55,939 nt of DNA from Chloroflexota bacterium. Its GTDB lineage: Bacteria > Chloroflexota > Anaerolineae > Anaerolineales > Villigracilaceae. Shown in pieces: positions 1-7,636 of this stretch. The position numbers and the translations under genes were made by a program. Numbering within the stretch: position 1 is the first letter of the stretch; each line of letters opens with the position of its first letter. The DNA lies in assembly GCA_021787595.1 (NCBI GenBank), contig JAJYLQ010000023.1, positions 1 to 55,939 of the forward strand. Reading direction: 5' to 3'. The notes beneath the pieces were generated by a model. That model saw only the letters and a list, made by a program, of their open reading frames with translations, did not search any database and was not told the DNA's origin.

Positions 1-55
1 CGTTCAGCAATGTCTGTTCCTCTTCACTCAAGTCCACCATATATTTCTTCACCAT
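1..55 (-). CDS. Transposase N-terminus, IS630-like (partial)
   Basis: The reverse strand reads MVKKYMVDLSEEEQTLLN from an ATG at 55-53 and runs off the window. This start resembles the conserved N-terminus of IS630/Tc1-type transposases. An AAGGAGA ribosome site lies just upstream, inside a hairpin (57-81). Only 18 residues are visible, so the family call rests on the N-terminal pattern alone. Together with the transposase start at the other end it explains why the contig stops here. Confidence 0.6.
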   Translation of the reverse strand, partial: MVKKYMVDLSEEEQTLLN

Positions 56-56
56 G

Positions 57-81
57 CCTGTCTCCTTTGTATGGAGACAGG
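57..81 (-). promoter_or_regulatory. Hairpin covering the transposase ribosome-binding site
   Basis: CCTGTCTCC (57-65) and GGAGACAGG (73-81) form a perfect 9-bp inverted repeat with a 7-nt loop. On the minus strand the right arm contains the Shine-Dalgarno GGAGA and ends one base before the ATG, so folding would hide the site. Insertion sequences often use such structures to stop translation from outside transcripts; that role is inferred. Confidence 0.5.
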
Positions 82-171
82 ATAATCCGAATCGCACTTA
101 TCAAAGCATGCTTGACACAGTACTAGGATATAATACCGCCCGCACATGACACTTGGCACGTGATACATTTC

Positions 172-259
172 GGAGAGGTGCCAGAGCGGTTGAATGGGAC
201 GGTCTCGAAAACCGTTGCGGTCCTTGTGGCCGCCGTGGGTTCGAATCCCACCCTCTCCG
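172..259 (+). tRNA. tRNA-Ser (anticodon CGA)
   Basis: The acceptor stem is GGAGAGG (172-178) with CCTCTCC (252-258) and discriminator G259; CCA is not encoded. The anticodon stem ACGGT/ACCGT encloses the loop CTCGAAA, giving anticodon CGA at 206-208 for UCG codons. The long variable arm (GCGGTCC...GGCCGC) is diagnostic of a class II serine tRNA, and the T-loop GTTCGAATC is canonical. A TATAAT lies at 129-134, but the TTGACA at 112-117 is too close to be its -35. Confidence 0.97.
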
Positions 260-267
260 CTGAATCC

Positions 268-302
268 GCCTGATGGGTCATTAAAATCCATCAGGCATTT
301 TT
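268..302 (+). terminator. Rho-independent terminator of tRNA-Ser
   Basis: GCCTGATGG (268-276) pairs perfectly with CCATCAGGC (288-296) and is followed by ATTTTTAT. It lies 9 nt after the tRNA and before the next start codon at 327. Confidence 0.9.
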
Positions 303-326
303 ATCAAGCGTGGTAAGATTCATTCG

Positions 327-1175
327 ATGCAGCTCAACCTGGCCCTTGCTCAGATTGCAACCAAACTGGGGGACGTTCAATCCAACCTCGAAAAGCATCT
401 GGACTATATCAGTCAAGCCAAAGCCCAGAAAGCTGACCTGGTCGTTTTTCCCGAACTTTCCCTGACCGGATATGTTTTGCAGGATCTGGTTGCGACGGTC
501 GCACACCGGCCAGAAGACGATGACCCCGTTTTCGGTCCGCTTCTCAAAGCGAGCCAAAACCTGGACGTTGTGGTGGGATTCGTTGATGAGGATGCGCGTC
601 ACCGCTTTTATATTTCCTCCGCCTATCTCTCCGGCGGAAAAGTTCTCCACATTCATCATAAAGTTTACCTGCCAACGTATGCGTTGTTCGACGAGGGCCG
701 CTTCTTCTCGCACGGCGATTCGATCCGCGCCTTCGATACGCGTTTTGGCCGCGTCGGGATGTTGATCTGCGAAGATTTCTGGCACGCCTCGCCGCCTTAT
801 TTGCTGTGGATGGATGGCGCGGATTTGTTATTGTTCTCATCTGCTTCGCCGGGCCGCGGACTTAATGAACACGACAAACTCGAATCGGCGTGGTGGGTCG
901 AAAATGTCAACCAGTCGTACGCGAATCTGTTCACCAGTTACGTGGCGCACAGCAACCGCGTCGGCTTCGAAGACGGGCTTGTTTTTTGGGGCGGCGCGAC
1001 CATCTTTGATCCGAAAGGCGAACGGCTGGCCCATGGGCCTTATTTCGAAGAGGCCCTGACGATGGCTCCGCTTGATTTGAATCAAATCCGGCGTGTGCGC
1101 GCCCGGCTGCCCCTGGTGCGCGACGAGCGCGCCGACCTCGTGCATAAAGAACTTAGCCGTATCTTGTCGAAATGA
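327..1175 (+). CDS. Nitrilase-family amidohydrolase, glutaminase-like partner of NAD synthetase
   Basis: This 282-residue carbon-nitrogen hydrolase carries the Glu-Lys-Cys triad: E43 in VVFPELSLTGY, K112 in HHKVYLPTYALFDEG, and C148 in LICEDFW. In one-chain NAD synthetases this domain releases ammonia from glutamine for the synthetase domain. Here it is a separate gene that overlaps the synthetase gene at 1172 by ATGA, which implies translational coupling and one functional unit in NAD biosynthesis. The spacing of the triad and the YLPTYALFDEGRFF segment match the NAD synthetase branch better than free-standing nitrilases. The start at 327 has a weak ribosome site. A free-standing amidase role is possible but less likely given the coupling. 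Confidence 0.85.
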   Translation: MQLNLALAQIATKLGDVQSNLEKHLDYISQAKAQKADLVVFPELSLTGYVLQDLVATVAHRPEDDDPVFGPLLKASQNLDVVVGFVDEDARHRFYISSAYLSGGKVLHIHHKVYLPTYALFDEGRFFSHGDSIRAFDTRFGRVGMLICEDFWHASPPYLLWMDGADLLLFSSASPGRGLNEHDKLESAWWVENVNQSYANLFTSYVAHSNRVGFEDGLVFWGGATIFDPKGERLAHGPYFEEALTMAPLDLNQIRRVRARLPLVRDERADLVHKELSRILSK

Positions 1176-1996
1176 ACATTGACCTGACGATCAATACCGA
1201 TCTGGCGCGCAAGATTCTCACGGGCTTCATCGAGAGTGAAATAACACGCGTGGGCTATACGCGGGCAGTCATCAACCTTTCCGGCGGCTTGGATTCGGCG
1301 GTCTCGTGCGCGTTGGCGGCGGAGGCCATCGGCGCGGAAAATGTTTTAGCGTTGCGCCTGCCATATAAATCGTCGTCGCCGGATTCGTTGGAACATGCTC
1401 AATTGGTAATTGACCAGTTCAAGGTCCGGTGCGAGACGATGGAAATCACAGATATGGTCGAGCCGTTGTTTCGTCATGATCCGGAAATGTCCAAATCGCG
1501 GCGAGGCAACATCATGGCGCGGGCGCGCATGATCGTTTTGTACGACCGCTCCGAAGTTTTTCAAGGCTTGCCGGTCGGAACGAGCAATAAAACCGAAATC
1601 CTTCTGGGTTACACAACGCTGTGGGGCGACATGGCTGCGGCGATAAACCCAATTGGTGATTTGTATAAAACCCAGGTGCGACAATTGGCGCGTGCATTGA
1701 AGATTCCACAGCCGATCCTTGATAAACCGCCGTCGGCGGATTTGTGGGCCGGGCAAACGGACGAGGGCGAACTCGGCTTCACGTACGAGGAAGTTGACAA
1801 GCTGTTGTATTTGCTTGTGGATCGCAGATACATGCGTGAGGACTGCCTCAAAGCCGGCTTCCAGGAATCTTTCGCGGACAGAGTGATCGAGCGAGTCCGC
1901 CGCAGCCAATTCAAGCGCATGCTGCCGCCGATTGCAAAACTGAGCAACCGCACCATCGGTTACGATTTCCTGTACTTGCGCGATTGGGGAACATGA
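1172..1996 (+). CDS. nadE: NAD+ synthase
   Basis: A 274-residue adenylating synthase that converts deamido-NAD to NAD+ using ATP and ammonia in the cytoplasm. The PP-loop SGGLDSA is at residues 37-43. The segments GTSNKTEILLGYTTLWGD and INPIGDLYKTQV are the characteristic deamido-NAD and ATP contacts of NadE. The length fits the ammonia-type synthetase domain alone, and the amidase is encoded just upstream with a 4-base overlap. Glutamine use by a two-protein complex is therefore inferred. The next gene is separated by short direct repeats and is unrelated. Confidence 0.93.
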   Translation: MNIDLTINTDLARKILTGFIESEITRVGYTRAVINLSGGLDSAVSCALAAEAIGAENVLALRLPYKSSSPDSLEHAQLVIDQFKVRCETMEITDMVEPLFRHDPEMSKSRRGNIMARARMIVLYDRSEVFQGLPVGTSNKTEILLGYTTLWGDMAAAINPIGDLYKTQVRQLARALKIPQPILDKPPSADLWAGQTDEGELGFTYEEVDKLLYLLVDRRYMREDCLKAGFQESFADRVIERVRRSQFKRMLPPIAKLSNRTIGYDFLYLRDWGT

Positions 1997-2052
1997 GTGA
2001 GTTCCAAGTGTCAAGTGTCAGGTGTCAAGTGATTCGACGCAGACATCTGATG

Positions 2053-2080
2053 CCTGGAACCTGAAACCTGGAACCTGAAA
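2053..2080 (+). repeat. Tandem 14-bp direct repeat
   Basis: CCTGGAACCTGAAA occurs twice back to back (2053-2066, 2067-2080), after a related run of AAGTGTCAAGTGTCAGG-like words at 2008-2030. It fills the gap before the MFS gene start and contains no obvious ribosome site. Similar low-complexity word repeats recur near 18584-18660 and 35520-35600. Confidence 0.6.
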
Positions 2081-2085
2081 CCTAT

Positions 2086-3327
2086 ATGCATATTCCTCCT
2101 GCTTTGAAGCACCGTCGTTTCTTTTATCTCTGGCTTGGCCAATTGATTTCGATTGCCGGTACGCAGATGCAAATTTGGGCCATCTTCTGGCACATCCGCA
2201 CGCTGACGGATCAACCGATCGCCATCAGCGGAGTTGGGTTGGCGCGCATCCTGCCGGTCATTTTCTTTTCGCTGGTCAGCGGCGCGGTGGCAGATTCTTA
2301 CAATCGCCGCACGATCATATTCATCACACAATCCAGTGCGGGGATTCTGGCATTGATTCTCGGCTGGTTGACTCAGTTCGGACATATCACGATCTGGTAC
2401 ATCTATTTGCTGACCGCGCTGCAAGCGGTCGTCGTTGCATTCGACGGACCGGCTCGCGCCGCCCTGATTCCGAATCTGGTTCCACAGGAGGATTTGGCCA
2501 ACGCCTTCAGTTTGAACTCTATTGCATTCCAGGCAGGTTCCGTGATCGGCCCGGCCTTGAGCGGACTGGTGATTGCCGCCACCAGCCAGGCCGCGGTTTA
2601 CTACATCAATGGGATTTCTTATGTGGCCGTGATCATTGCATTAATTTTGATCGGCAGCGTCCAACAGAAAATTGATAAAACGTCGAAGGGTGTTTCCTGG
2701 CAATCCATCCGCGAGGGGATTCATTTCATCGTCAACAAACCGATCATTTTCTCGACCATGATTTTGGATTTCATCGCCACATTCTTTGCGTCGGCCAATA
2801 CGCTGATGCCATTTGTGGCACGCGATGTTCTGCATGTGGGCGTTGTGGCGTACGGCTGGCTGTCCGCAGCGCAGTCGGTGGGCGCGGTGCTGGCCGCGGT
2901 CATTATTTCCCAGGTGCGCGAACTTCGGAAGCAGGGACCGCTCTTCCTGCTGTCAGTGGTCGTGTTCGGCGCGGCAACGGTCTTTTTTGGCGCGGCCACC
3001 TCCTTTGTCCTGGCGTGGAGCGCTTTGGCCGTCACCGGCGCGGCAGATTCGGTCAGCACGATCATCCGCAATACGATCCGTCAATTGCAGACGCCGGACG
3101 AAATGCGCGGGCGCATGACGAGCGTCAACCAGATTTTCTTTCAGGGCGGCCCGCAGCTTGGCGAACTGGAAGCGGGCGCGGCGGCGCAATTATTCGGCGC
3201 GCCTTTTGCAATTATCAGCGGCGGAATCGGTGCGATTCTGGGCGTGGTCTTCGTGATTTTCAAGTGGCCGAAAATCTGGGCTTATAACGGCGACGAGCCG
3301 GTGATGGCTGGCGCGACGGCTGATTAA
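2086..3327 (+). CDS. MFS transporter, EntS-like exporter type
   Basis: A 413-residue integral membrane protein with about 12 hydrophobic segments. Its N-terminus, HRRFFYLWLGQLISIAGTQMQIWAI in pattern, and the loop SGAVADSYNRRTIIF (a variant of the MFS motif A between helices 2 and 3) match the enterobactin-exporter/macrolide-efflux branch of MFS. A second helix 8-9 loop, RNTIRQLQTPDEMRGRMTSV, is also typical of that branch. The substrate cannot be told from sequence. There is no convincing ribosome site; the start was chosen because the family's N-terminal motif follows at once. Confidence 0.85.
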   Translation: MHIPPALKHRRFFYLWLGQLISIAGTQMQIWAIFWHIRTLTDQPIAISGVGLARILPVIFFSLVSGAVADSYNRRTIIFITQSSAGILALILGWLTQFGHITIWYIYLLTALQAVVVAFDGPARAALIPNLVPQEDLANAFSLNSIAFQAGSVIGPALSGLVIAATSQAAVYYINGISYVAVIIALILIGSVQQKIDKTSKGVSWQSIREGIHFIVNKPIIFSTMILDFIATFFASANTLMPFVARDVLHVGVVAYGWLSAAQSVGAVLAAVIISQVRELRKQGPLFLLSVVVFGAATVFFGAATSFVLAWSALAVTGAADSVSTIIRNTIRQLQTPDEMRGRMTSVNQIFFQGGPQLGELEAGAAAQLFGAPFAIISGGIGAILGVVFVIFKWPKIWAYNGDEPVMAGATAD

Positions 3328-3375
3328 CGTTACCCTACAATCACCAGACGATTTGAGAATATGCGCAAAATGTAG

Positions 3376-3404
3376 TTGACTCGCATCTTGAATCTGGCTA
3401 TACT
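3376..3404 (+). promoter_or_regulatory. Sigma70-type promoter
   Basis: TTGACT (3376-3381) and TATACT (3399-3404) are separated by exactly 17 bp. The predicted transcript would start near 3411 and immediately cover a 12-codon reading frame and an intrinsic hairpin (3469-3502) before the SWIM gene at 3528. Confidence 0.75.
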
Positions 3405-3428
3405 CGCGCCAAGGAAAATCATACGCTT

Positions 3429-3464
3429 ATGCGAGTTTTGAGCAATAAGGAGTTCGTGGTGTAA
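3429..3464 (+). CDS. Possible leader peptide (11 aa)
   Basis: ATG at 3429 to TAA at 3464 encodes MRVLSNKEFVV. It lies just downstream of a strong promoter and ends 5 bases before a terminator-like hairpin, an arrangement used in transcription attenuation. AAGGA at 3411-3415 is a distant ribosome site. The peptide has no run of one amino acid, so what it would sense is unknown. It may instead simply be part of a small RNA. Confidence 0.3.
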   Translation: MRVLSNKEFVV

Positions 3465-3468
3465 CAGA

Positions 3469-3502
3469 AAAGGTACGCGTCTTTTCGCGTGCCTTTTTTA
3501 TT
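3469..3502 (+). terminator. Intrinsic terminator or attenuator hairpin
   Basis: AAGGTACGCG (3470-3479) pairs with CGCGTGCCTT (3486-3495), loop TCTTTT, followed by TTTTATTT. It lies between a good promoter (3376-3404) and the SWIM gene (3528), so it would either end a short RNA of about 90 nt or attenuate the downstream gene. Confidence 0.75.
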
Positions 3503-3527
3503 TCCAAATCCGAAAGGAGAATAAAAG

Positions 3528-3770
3528 ATGGACTCTGGGATGATCGGAAAGATCGAGAAAGCCAAGCGCTACGCCGAGGAGCGCAATCGCTTTCGTTTCA
3601 ACCGCTTCGATCTTACTTTCCACGGTGATAACAACGACCATCATGTGACTTTCGAAAACGAGAAATTTCTATGTGATTGCGAGTTCTTCATTACCCACCA
3701 GCGCTGCGGACACACCATGGCACTTGAAATATTGTTGAAGGACATGATCCCGGCAACGGTGGAAGTGTAA
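3528..3770 (+). CDS. Small SWIM-type zinc finger protein
   Basis: An 80-residue protein consisting almost only of a SWIM finger: CDCEFFITHQRCGHTMA gives the CxC...CxH zinc-binding pattern at about residues 47-63. SWIM domains bind DNA or proteins and are usually part of larger proteins, so a free-standing copy is small for the family. The ribosome site AAAGGAG at 3513-3519 lies 8 bases before the start. It sits alone between two intrinsic terminators (3469-3502 and 3788-3826) with its own promoter upstream, so it is probably regulated on its own. The N-terminal half (basic, Arg/Lys-rich) could contact nucleic acid; that is inference. Confidence 0.75.
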   Translation: MDSGMIGKIEKAKRYAEERNRFRFNRFDLTFHGDNNDHHVTFENEKFLCDCEFFITHQRCGHTMALEILLKDMIPATVEV

Positions 3771-3787
3771 ACTAAAATTGAATATTC

Positions 3788-3826
3788 AAACTGCCCTCCA
3801 TTTGATTGTGGAGGGCAGTTTTGTTT
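3788..3826 (+). terminator. Rho-independent terminator
   Basis: CTGCCCTCCA (3791-3800) and TGGAGGGCAG (3809-3818) form a perfect 10-bp stem followed by TTTTGTTTTT, 20 bases after the SWIM gene. Confidence 0.93.
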
Positions 3827-3996
3827 TTGAACGAACGCAGGTCTGGCATGCAAGCAAGTGACGCAGCGCGAGATCGTCTCGCGCACAGAGAAAAAACCAA
3901 AAGGCTCTGTGTTCTCTGTGGACTCCATGGTAGAGTGTTTCTTCATACTGTTTAACATTACAGCGCAAGGTCGAGCAATCGTTCCCTGCCAATTCT

Positions 3997-4069
3997 CCCT
4001 CACCCTTTCCCTCTCCCAAAGGGAGAGGAGACTCCCTTCCCCATTCGGGGGAAGGGTTGGGGATGAGGG
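3997..4069. repeat. GAGAGG-family palindromic repeat, intergenic copy
   Basis: The unit opens with CCCTCACCC and closes with GGGATGAGGG, with inner stems CCCTCTCCC/GGGAGAGG and CCCTTCCCC/GGGGAAGGG. Related units lie at 13269-13313, 20523-20599, 28324-28400, 48163-48202 and 52327-52368. The rest of the gap 3827-4154 holds a degenerate inverted stretch around CGCGAGATCGTCTCGCG (3868-3884) and no gene. Confidence 0.8.
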
Positions 4070-4154
4070 CGAAAACGGTAGAAAAGCCATGAGCAGAACC
4101 CTCAATGCTCTAACTTTGCGCTGTAATATTAAATCATCCTCGATTTGGAGTAAA

Positions 4155-5216
4155 ATGCCACGCATGCCTAAACAGTTTTCCCGACGTGACTTTCTCAAGG
4201 TGGGCGGGCTGAGTCTTGCCAGCCTCGCTTTTGGAAGGTTCTCTCCGAATTTCACAGGATTCGATGACAGCACTTTGGTGCGTGTTGCCACGAGTTCGGT
4301 CAGCGTTTATAGTCAGCCCTCCGATAAATCTGCGATTACCAGTACGTGGTACAAGGATGACTTGATCCATGTGTACGGGGAAGTGACGGCGGATGAGCCG
4401 AAGCTGAATCCGGTTTGGTATCATGTGTGGGGAGGCTATCTTTGGCGCGCACATCTGCAGCCGGTTCAAATGATTCTGAATTCGCCGATTGATTCCATCC
4501 CGGACGGCGAACGCGTCCTGATGGATGTGACGGTTCCATTTACCCAGCCGTGGCGCCACACGAAAACGTATGGCTGGCAGCAATTGAATTTCCGCCTGTA
4601 TTATGAATCGGTTTATTGGGTGGAGGCCATCGAAGTCGGGCCGGACGGCCTGCCGTGGTACCGCGTCTTCGACGATCTGGCCGGGACGTATTACGTCAAC
4701 GCGACGCACCTGCGTTTGATCCCGGCTGATTCGCTCGCGCCGATTTCCCCCGGCGTTCCGTGGGAGAACAAACGAATTGACGTGGATCTGACAACGCAAA
4801 CACTGACCGCCTACGAAAACGATAGGCAGGTTTTCCGGACGAACATCTCGTCTGGACTCTTGTACGGAAATCATACGGCCACGCCAGTCAGCCCGGCCAA
4901 CGGATTCCACATTCAGGAAAAATCGCCTTCCAAGCACATGGGGAATGGCAACCTCTTTGCGGGCGCGGAAGATTATGAATTGCCCGGCGTTCCGTGGACC
5001 TCCTTTTTTACAAATGCGGGTCATGCTTTTCATGGAACCTATTGGCATGATAATTTCGGCACACCGATGAGCCATGGCTGTGTCAACATGCGGACCGAAG
5101 AAGCCAAATGGTTGTTCCGCTGGTCGCAGCCGTACCCCGATCCGAACAACCTTACCCAGGATTACGATATCCGAGGCGGCGACTCTGCCGGCACGACTGT
5201 GAACGTGCATTATTGA
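4155..5216 (+). CDS. L,D-transpeptidase (YkuD/ErfK family), Tat-exported
   Basis: A 353-residue secreted enzyme that forms or exchanges peptidoglycan cross-links or anchors proteins to the wall. The N-terminus carries a twin-arginine signal (SRRDFLKVGGLSLASLAF). It is followed by an SH3b-like stretch (LVRVATSSVSVYSQPS) and then the YkuD catalytic domain. The signature HGTYWHDNFG...MSHGCVNM near the C-terminus holds the catalytic Cys and His. I chose ATG 4155, with GGAG at 4147; ATG 4164 is an alternative start that keeps the signal. A much longer open frame to 3858 exists but runs through a repeat. Tat rather than Sec export is unusual for this family. Confidence 0.88.
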   Translation: MPRMPKQFSRRDFLKVGGLSLASLAFGRFSPNFTGFDDSTLVRVATSSVSVYSQPSDKSAITSTWYKDDLIHVYGEVTADEPKLNPVWYHVWGGYLWRAHLQPVQMILNSPIDSIPDGERVLMDVTVPFTQPWRHTKTYGWQQLNFRLYYESVYWVEAIEVGPDGLPWYRVFDDLAGTYYVNATHLRLIPADSLAPISPGVPWENKRIDVDLTTQTLTAYENDRQVFRTNISSGLLYGNHTATPVSPANGFHIQEKSPSKHMGNGNLFAGAEDYELPGVPWTSFFTNAGHAFHGTYWHDNFGTPMSHGCVNMRTEEAKWLFRWSQPYPDPNNLTQDYDIRGGDSAGTTVNVHY

Positions 5217-5237
5217 CTCGCGTTACGCAAAGCGTTC

Positions 5238-5275
5238 CGAAGGCCCTTTCCTGAGCCATTCGAAGGGCTCTCGTA
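5238..5275. repeat. REP-like palindrome (CCTGAGC..TCGAAGG type)
   Basis: GGCCCTTTCCTGAGCCATTC then GAAGGGCTC is a variant of the CCCTGAGC-TGTCGAAGGG palindrome that recurs at 40521-40562, 50266-50360 and 53047-53064. It lies in the 353-base gap after the L,D-transpeptidase gene. Confidence 0.55.
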
Positions 5276-5328
5276 ATTCAGACTCGCTTTTGGCCCAAAG
5301 GAGTCGTATAAAAATAACTCCCATTGCA

Positions 5329-5410
5329 CAATACCTTCGCCAATGCGGTATCTGGAGCGGCGAATGTAGGGACAATTTGGCAAATTGTCCCACAAATGGC
5401 GAAGGTATTG
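5329..5410. repeat. 82-bp palindromic MITE-like repeat, copy 1
   Basis: Terminal inverted repeats CAATACCTTCGCC(A) and TGGCGAAGGTATTG bound an inner palindrome GGGACAATTTG/CAAATTGTCCC. Near-identical copies lie at 13612-13693 (opposite orientation), 40599-40664 (5' truncated) and 50382-50463. No coding capacity; mobility in trans is inferred. Confidence 0.85.
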
Positions 5411-5449
5411 ATTGCAGGCTCACCAAATTAATTCCCCTCCTTTTACATA

Positions 5450-5478
5450 TTGAACAATCGTTCAATCAAAGTTATACT
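5450..5478 (+). promoter_or_regulatory. Promoter with overlapping palindromic operator
   Basis: TTGAAC (5450-5455) and TATACT (5473-5478) are 17 bp apart. The -35 is the left arm of a 16-bp palindrome TTGAACAATCGTTCAA (5450-5465), the size and form of a TetR-family operator. A regulator bound there would block the promoter. The likely target is the secreted NBR1-Ig gene at 5570; no regulator gene is adjacent. Confidence 0.6.
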
Positions 5479-5569
5479 ATAGACGGCGTATAGCCAACCG
5501 GAACTTTTCATAAACTTGAGCGTCTTCTGTCAGGCCTTTTTGTTTCCGGTTTGAAAGAAGGAGAGTGTT

Positions 5570-7636
5570 ATGAAATCGAAACTGACTTTGAGCCTGATCG
5601 TACTGGCTGCGCTGGTGCTTTCATTGGCGCCAGCCGCGACGGTTGGCACTCAACATGCTGAAGCGCAATCCCTTTGCGATTGGGCTCAGTTTGTCACCGA
5701 TGTGACCGTTCCCGATAACACGGTCTTCCAACCCGGAGCCACCTTTACCAAGACATGGCGGTTGAAGAACATCGGCACCTGCACATGGACAACCTCCTAT
5801 TCGCTGGTCTTCGATAGCGGAACACAGATGGGCGGACCAGCTTCCGTCAATTTGCCGAACAGTGTTGCGCCGGGCCAAACAGTGGATGTCAGCGTGAATC
5901 TCACAGCCCCCGGCACGCAAGGCAATTACATTGGGTATTGGAAGTTCAAGAATGCGTCCGGTGTGATTTTTGGTATTGGATCATCAGCCGATAATTCGTG
6001 GTGGGTTGAGATCAATGTTTCCCAGCCATACGGCGTGATCTACGACTTCACATCCAATCTATGTTCGGCAAATGTGCGGAATGCCACCCAAAGGCTTCCG
6101 TGCCCTGGAGCGGATGGGGATCCGCTGGGCTTTGCGTATGCGTTGAGCAACCCGATCATGGAGAATGGCGTGCCCGGATTGGCGCCCGGAATACTCATGT
6201 CGCCCCAGCAAGTCTATAATGGCCAGGTATTTGCCATCTTTCCGCCAATGACCTTTCTGAAAGGCGATCTGTTCCAGGCTCAATTGAGCTGTCAGGATGG
6301 CGCGTTCGACTGCTATGATCGTTATGTTTTGCAATACAAGACGCGAAGCGGCGCCACTTATACCTTATGGACGTGGGATGAAAAATATGATGGCTTTTCC
6401 TACAATGCCAGCGTAAAACTCAATTCACTGGCCGGGCAAACGGTCAGTTTGATTCTTGGCGTTCGCGCCCTTGGCTCTCCAATAGGCGACCGGGCCTTGT
6501 GGGTTAACCCGGTCGTTGTGCGACCCGGCATCAGTGTTTCGACCCCGACTCCCACCCCGACCGTTGGGCCGGGCACTCCAACCGTCACGCCGACCGCTAC
6601 GCCTGCGTCGTGTACGGATAGGGCCAAATTCATCTCGGATGTGACCATCCCGGATGGAACAGTCTTTGCTCCAAATACGCCGTTCGTCAAGACCTGGGAG
6701 ATAAAGAATGTCGGCACCTGCACATGGACAACCTCCTATGCGCTGATCTTCAATTCGGGCAATCAAATGGGCGGGCCCTCACCGGCTAATTTTCCGAGCA
6801 GCGTAGCTCCGGGGCAAACGGTGGATTTATCCATCAATCTCACTTCGCCCAACACCGGCGGCACGTATGTCGGCTATTGGAGATTGCAGAATGCAAGCGG
6901 CGTTCCGTTTGGAATTGGCGTGGACGCGTTACATTCCTTCTGGGTTGAGATCAATGTGAGCGGCGCAACGGCCACGCCGCCGCCTCCTGTGACGCCTACG
7001 CCGGGAGGTCCCACGCCGACTCCTCCAGCAGGCGCGGTGTACGACTTTTCGTCGAATGTTTGTTCAGCCGCGTGGTATTCGGGCGCAGGCGCCCTGCCTT
7101 GTCCGGGAACCGACGGCGATCCGAAGGGATTCGTTTTGCAGGTCAATAATCCGACGCTTGAAAGCGGTGCTGCCTCTTCCGGGCTTGGTCTGGTAACTTT
7201 CCCGCAGAATATCTATAACGGTTATATTCAGGGAATTTACCCGCCCTATACCGTCAAAGCGGGCGACCGTTTCCGCTCCATTGTTAACTGTTCCTATGGT
7301 CAGCCGTCCTGTTATGTGGTTTTCCGACTCGATTATCAATCAGGTTCCGGGCCGATCACAACCTTCTGGGCATTTGCCGAGAAGTATGACGGGCTGTATT
7401 ATCAGGCGGACCTCGATCTCAGTTCGCTGGTGGGCCAAAATGTGAAGTTCATCCTCACGGTTCTTTCCGTCGGGTCTCCAACCGGCGACCGCGCTCTGTG
7501 GGTGAATCCAATGATCTACAATTCTTCGGCTTCCAGCGCGCCTGTCATTGCGCCTTCGTCCACGCCGACCATCATACCTCCCACGCCGGCTCCTGTTACT
7601 CCGACTTCCACTACCCCAACTCCCACTCCGACTTGA
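5570..7636 (+). CDS. Secreted two-repeat NBR1-Ig domain protein, ending at an in-frame TGA
   Basis: A 688-residue exported protein with a Sec signal (MKSKLTLSLIVLAALVLSLA..AEA). It contains a tandem duplication: NBR1-type Ig domain (about residues 35-150; FxxTWRLKNIGTCTWTTSYSL) plus a beta-rich domain starting YDFTSNLCSA, a Pro/Thr linker, then a second NBR1-type domain and a second YDFSSNVCSA domain, then another Pro/Thr linker. Both copies keep paired cysteines suggesting disulfides. The reading stops at TGA 7634-7636, inside the second linker, but the same frame continues to 8095 with a coherent domain, so the ancestral protein was probably about 841 residues. NBR1-Ig domains in Chloroflexota are structural or binding modules on the cell surface; ligand unknown. 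Ribosome site AAGGAGAG precedes the start. Confidence 0.85.
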   Translation: MKSKLTLSLIVLAALVLSLAPAATVGTQHAEAQSLCDWAQFVTDVTVPDNTVFQPGATFTKTWRLKNIGTCTWTTSYSLVFDSGTQMGGPASVNLPNSVAPGQTVDVSVNLTAPGTQGNYIGYWKFKNASGVIFGIGSSADNSWWVEINVSQPYGVIYDFTSNLCSANVRNATQRLPCPGADGDPLGFAYALSNPIMENGVPGLAPGILMSPQQVYNGQVFAIFPPMTFLKGDLFQAQLSCQDGAFDCYDRYVLQYKTRSGATYTLWTWDEKYDGFSYNASVKLNSLAGQTVSLILGVRALGSPIGDRALWVNPVVVRPGISVSTPTPTPTVGPGTPTVTPTATPASCTDRAKFISDVTIPDGTVFAPNTPFVKTWEIKNVGTCTWTTSYALIFNSGNQMGGPSPANFPSSVAPGQTVDLSINLTSPNTGGTYVGYWRLQNASGVPFGIGVDALHSFWVEINVSGATATPPPPVTPTPGGPTPTPPAGAVYDFSSNVCSAAWYSGAGALPCPGTDGDPKGFVLQVNNPTLESGAASSGLGLVTFPQNIYNGYIQGIYPPYTVKAGDRFRSIVNCSYGQPSCYVVFRLDYQSGSGPITTFWAFAEKYDGLYYQADLDLSSLVGQNVKFILTVLSVGSPTGDRALWVNPMIYNSSASSAPVIAPSSTPTIIPPTPAPVTPTSTTPTPTPT

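Noticed and set aside
112-134. TTGACA and TATAAT before tRNA-Ser as a promoter
   Set aside because: The spacer is only 11 bp, too short for sigma70; TATAAT alone may be used with another -35.
3858-4154. Upstream extension of the L,D-transpeptidase gene
   Set aside because: The stretch runs through a palindromic repeat, lacks a ribosome site and would bury the Tat signal.
4134-5210. Long minus-strand frame opposite the L,D-transpeptidase gene
   Set aside because: It mirrors a well-defined enzyme gene and has no family features; a shadow of codon bias.
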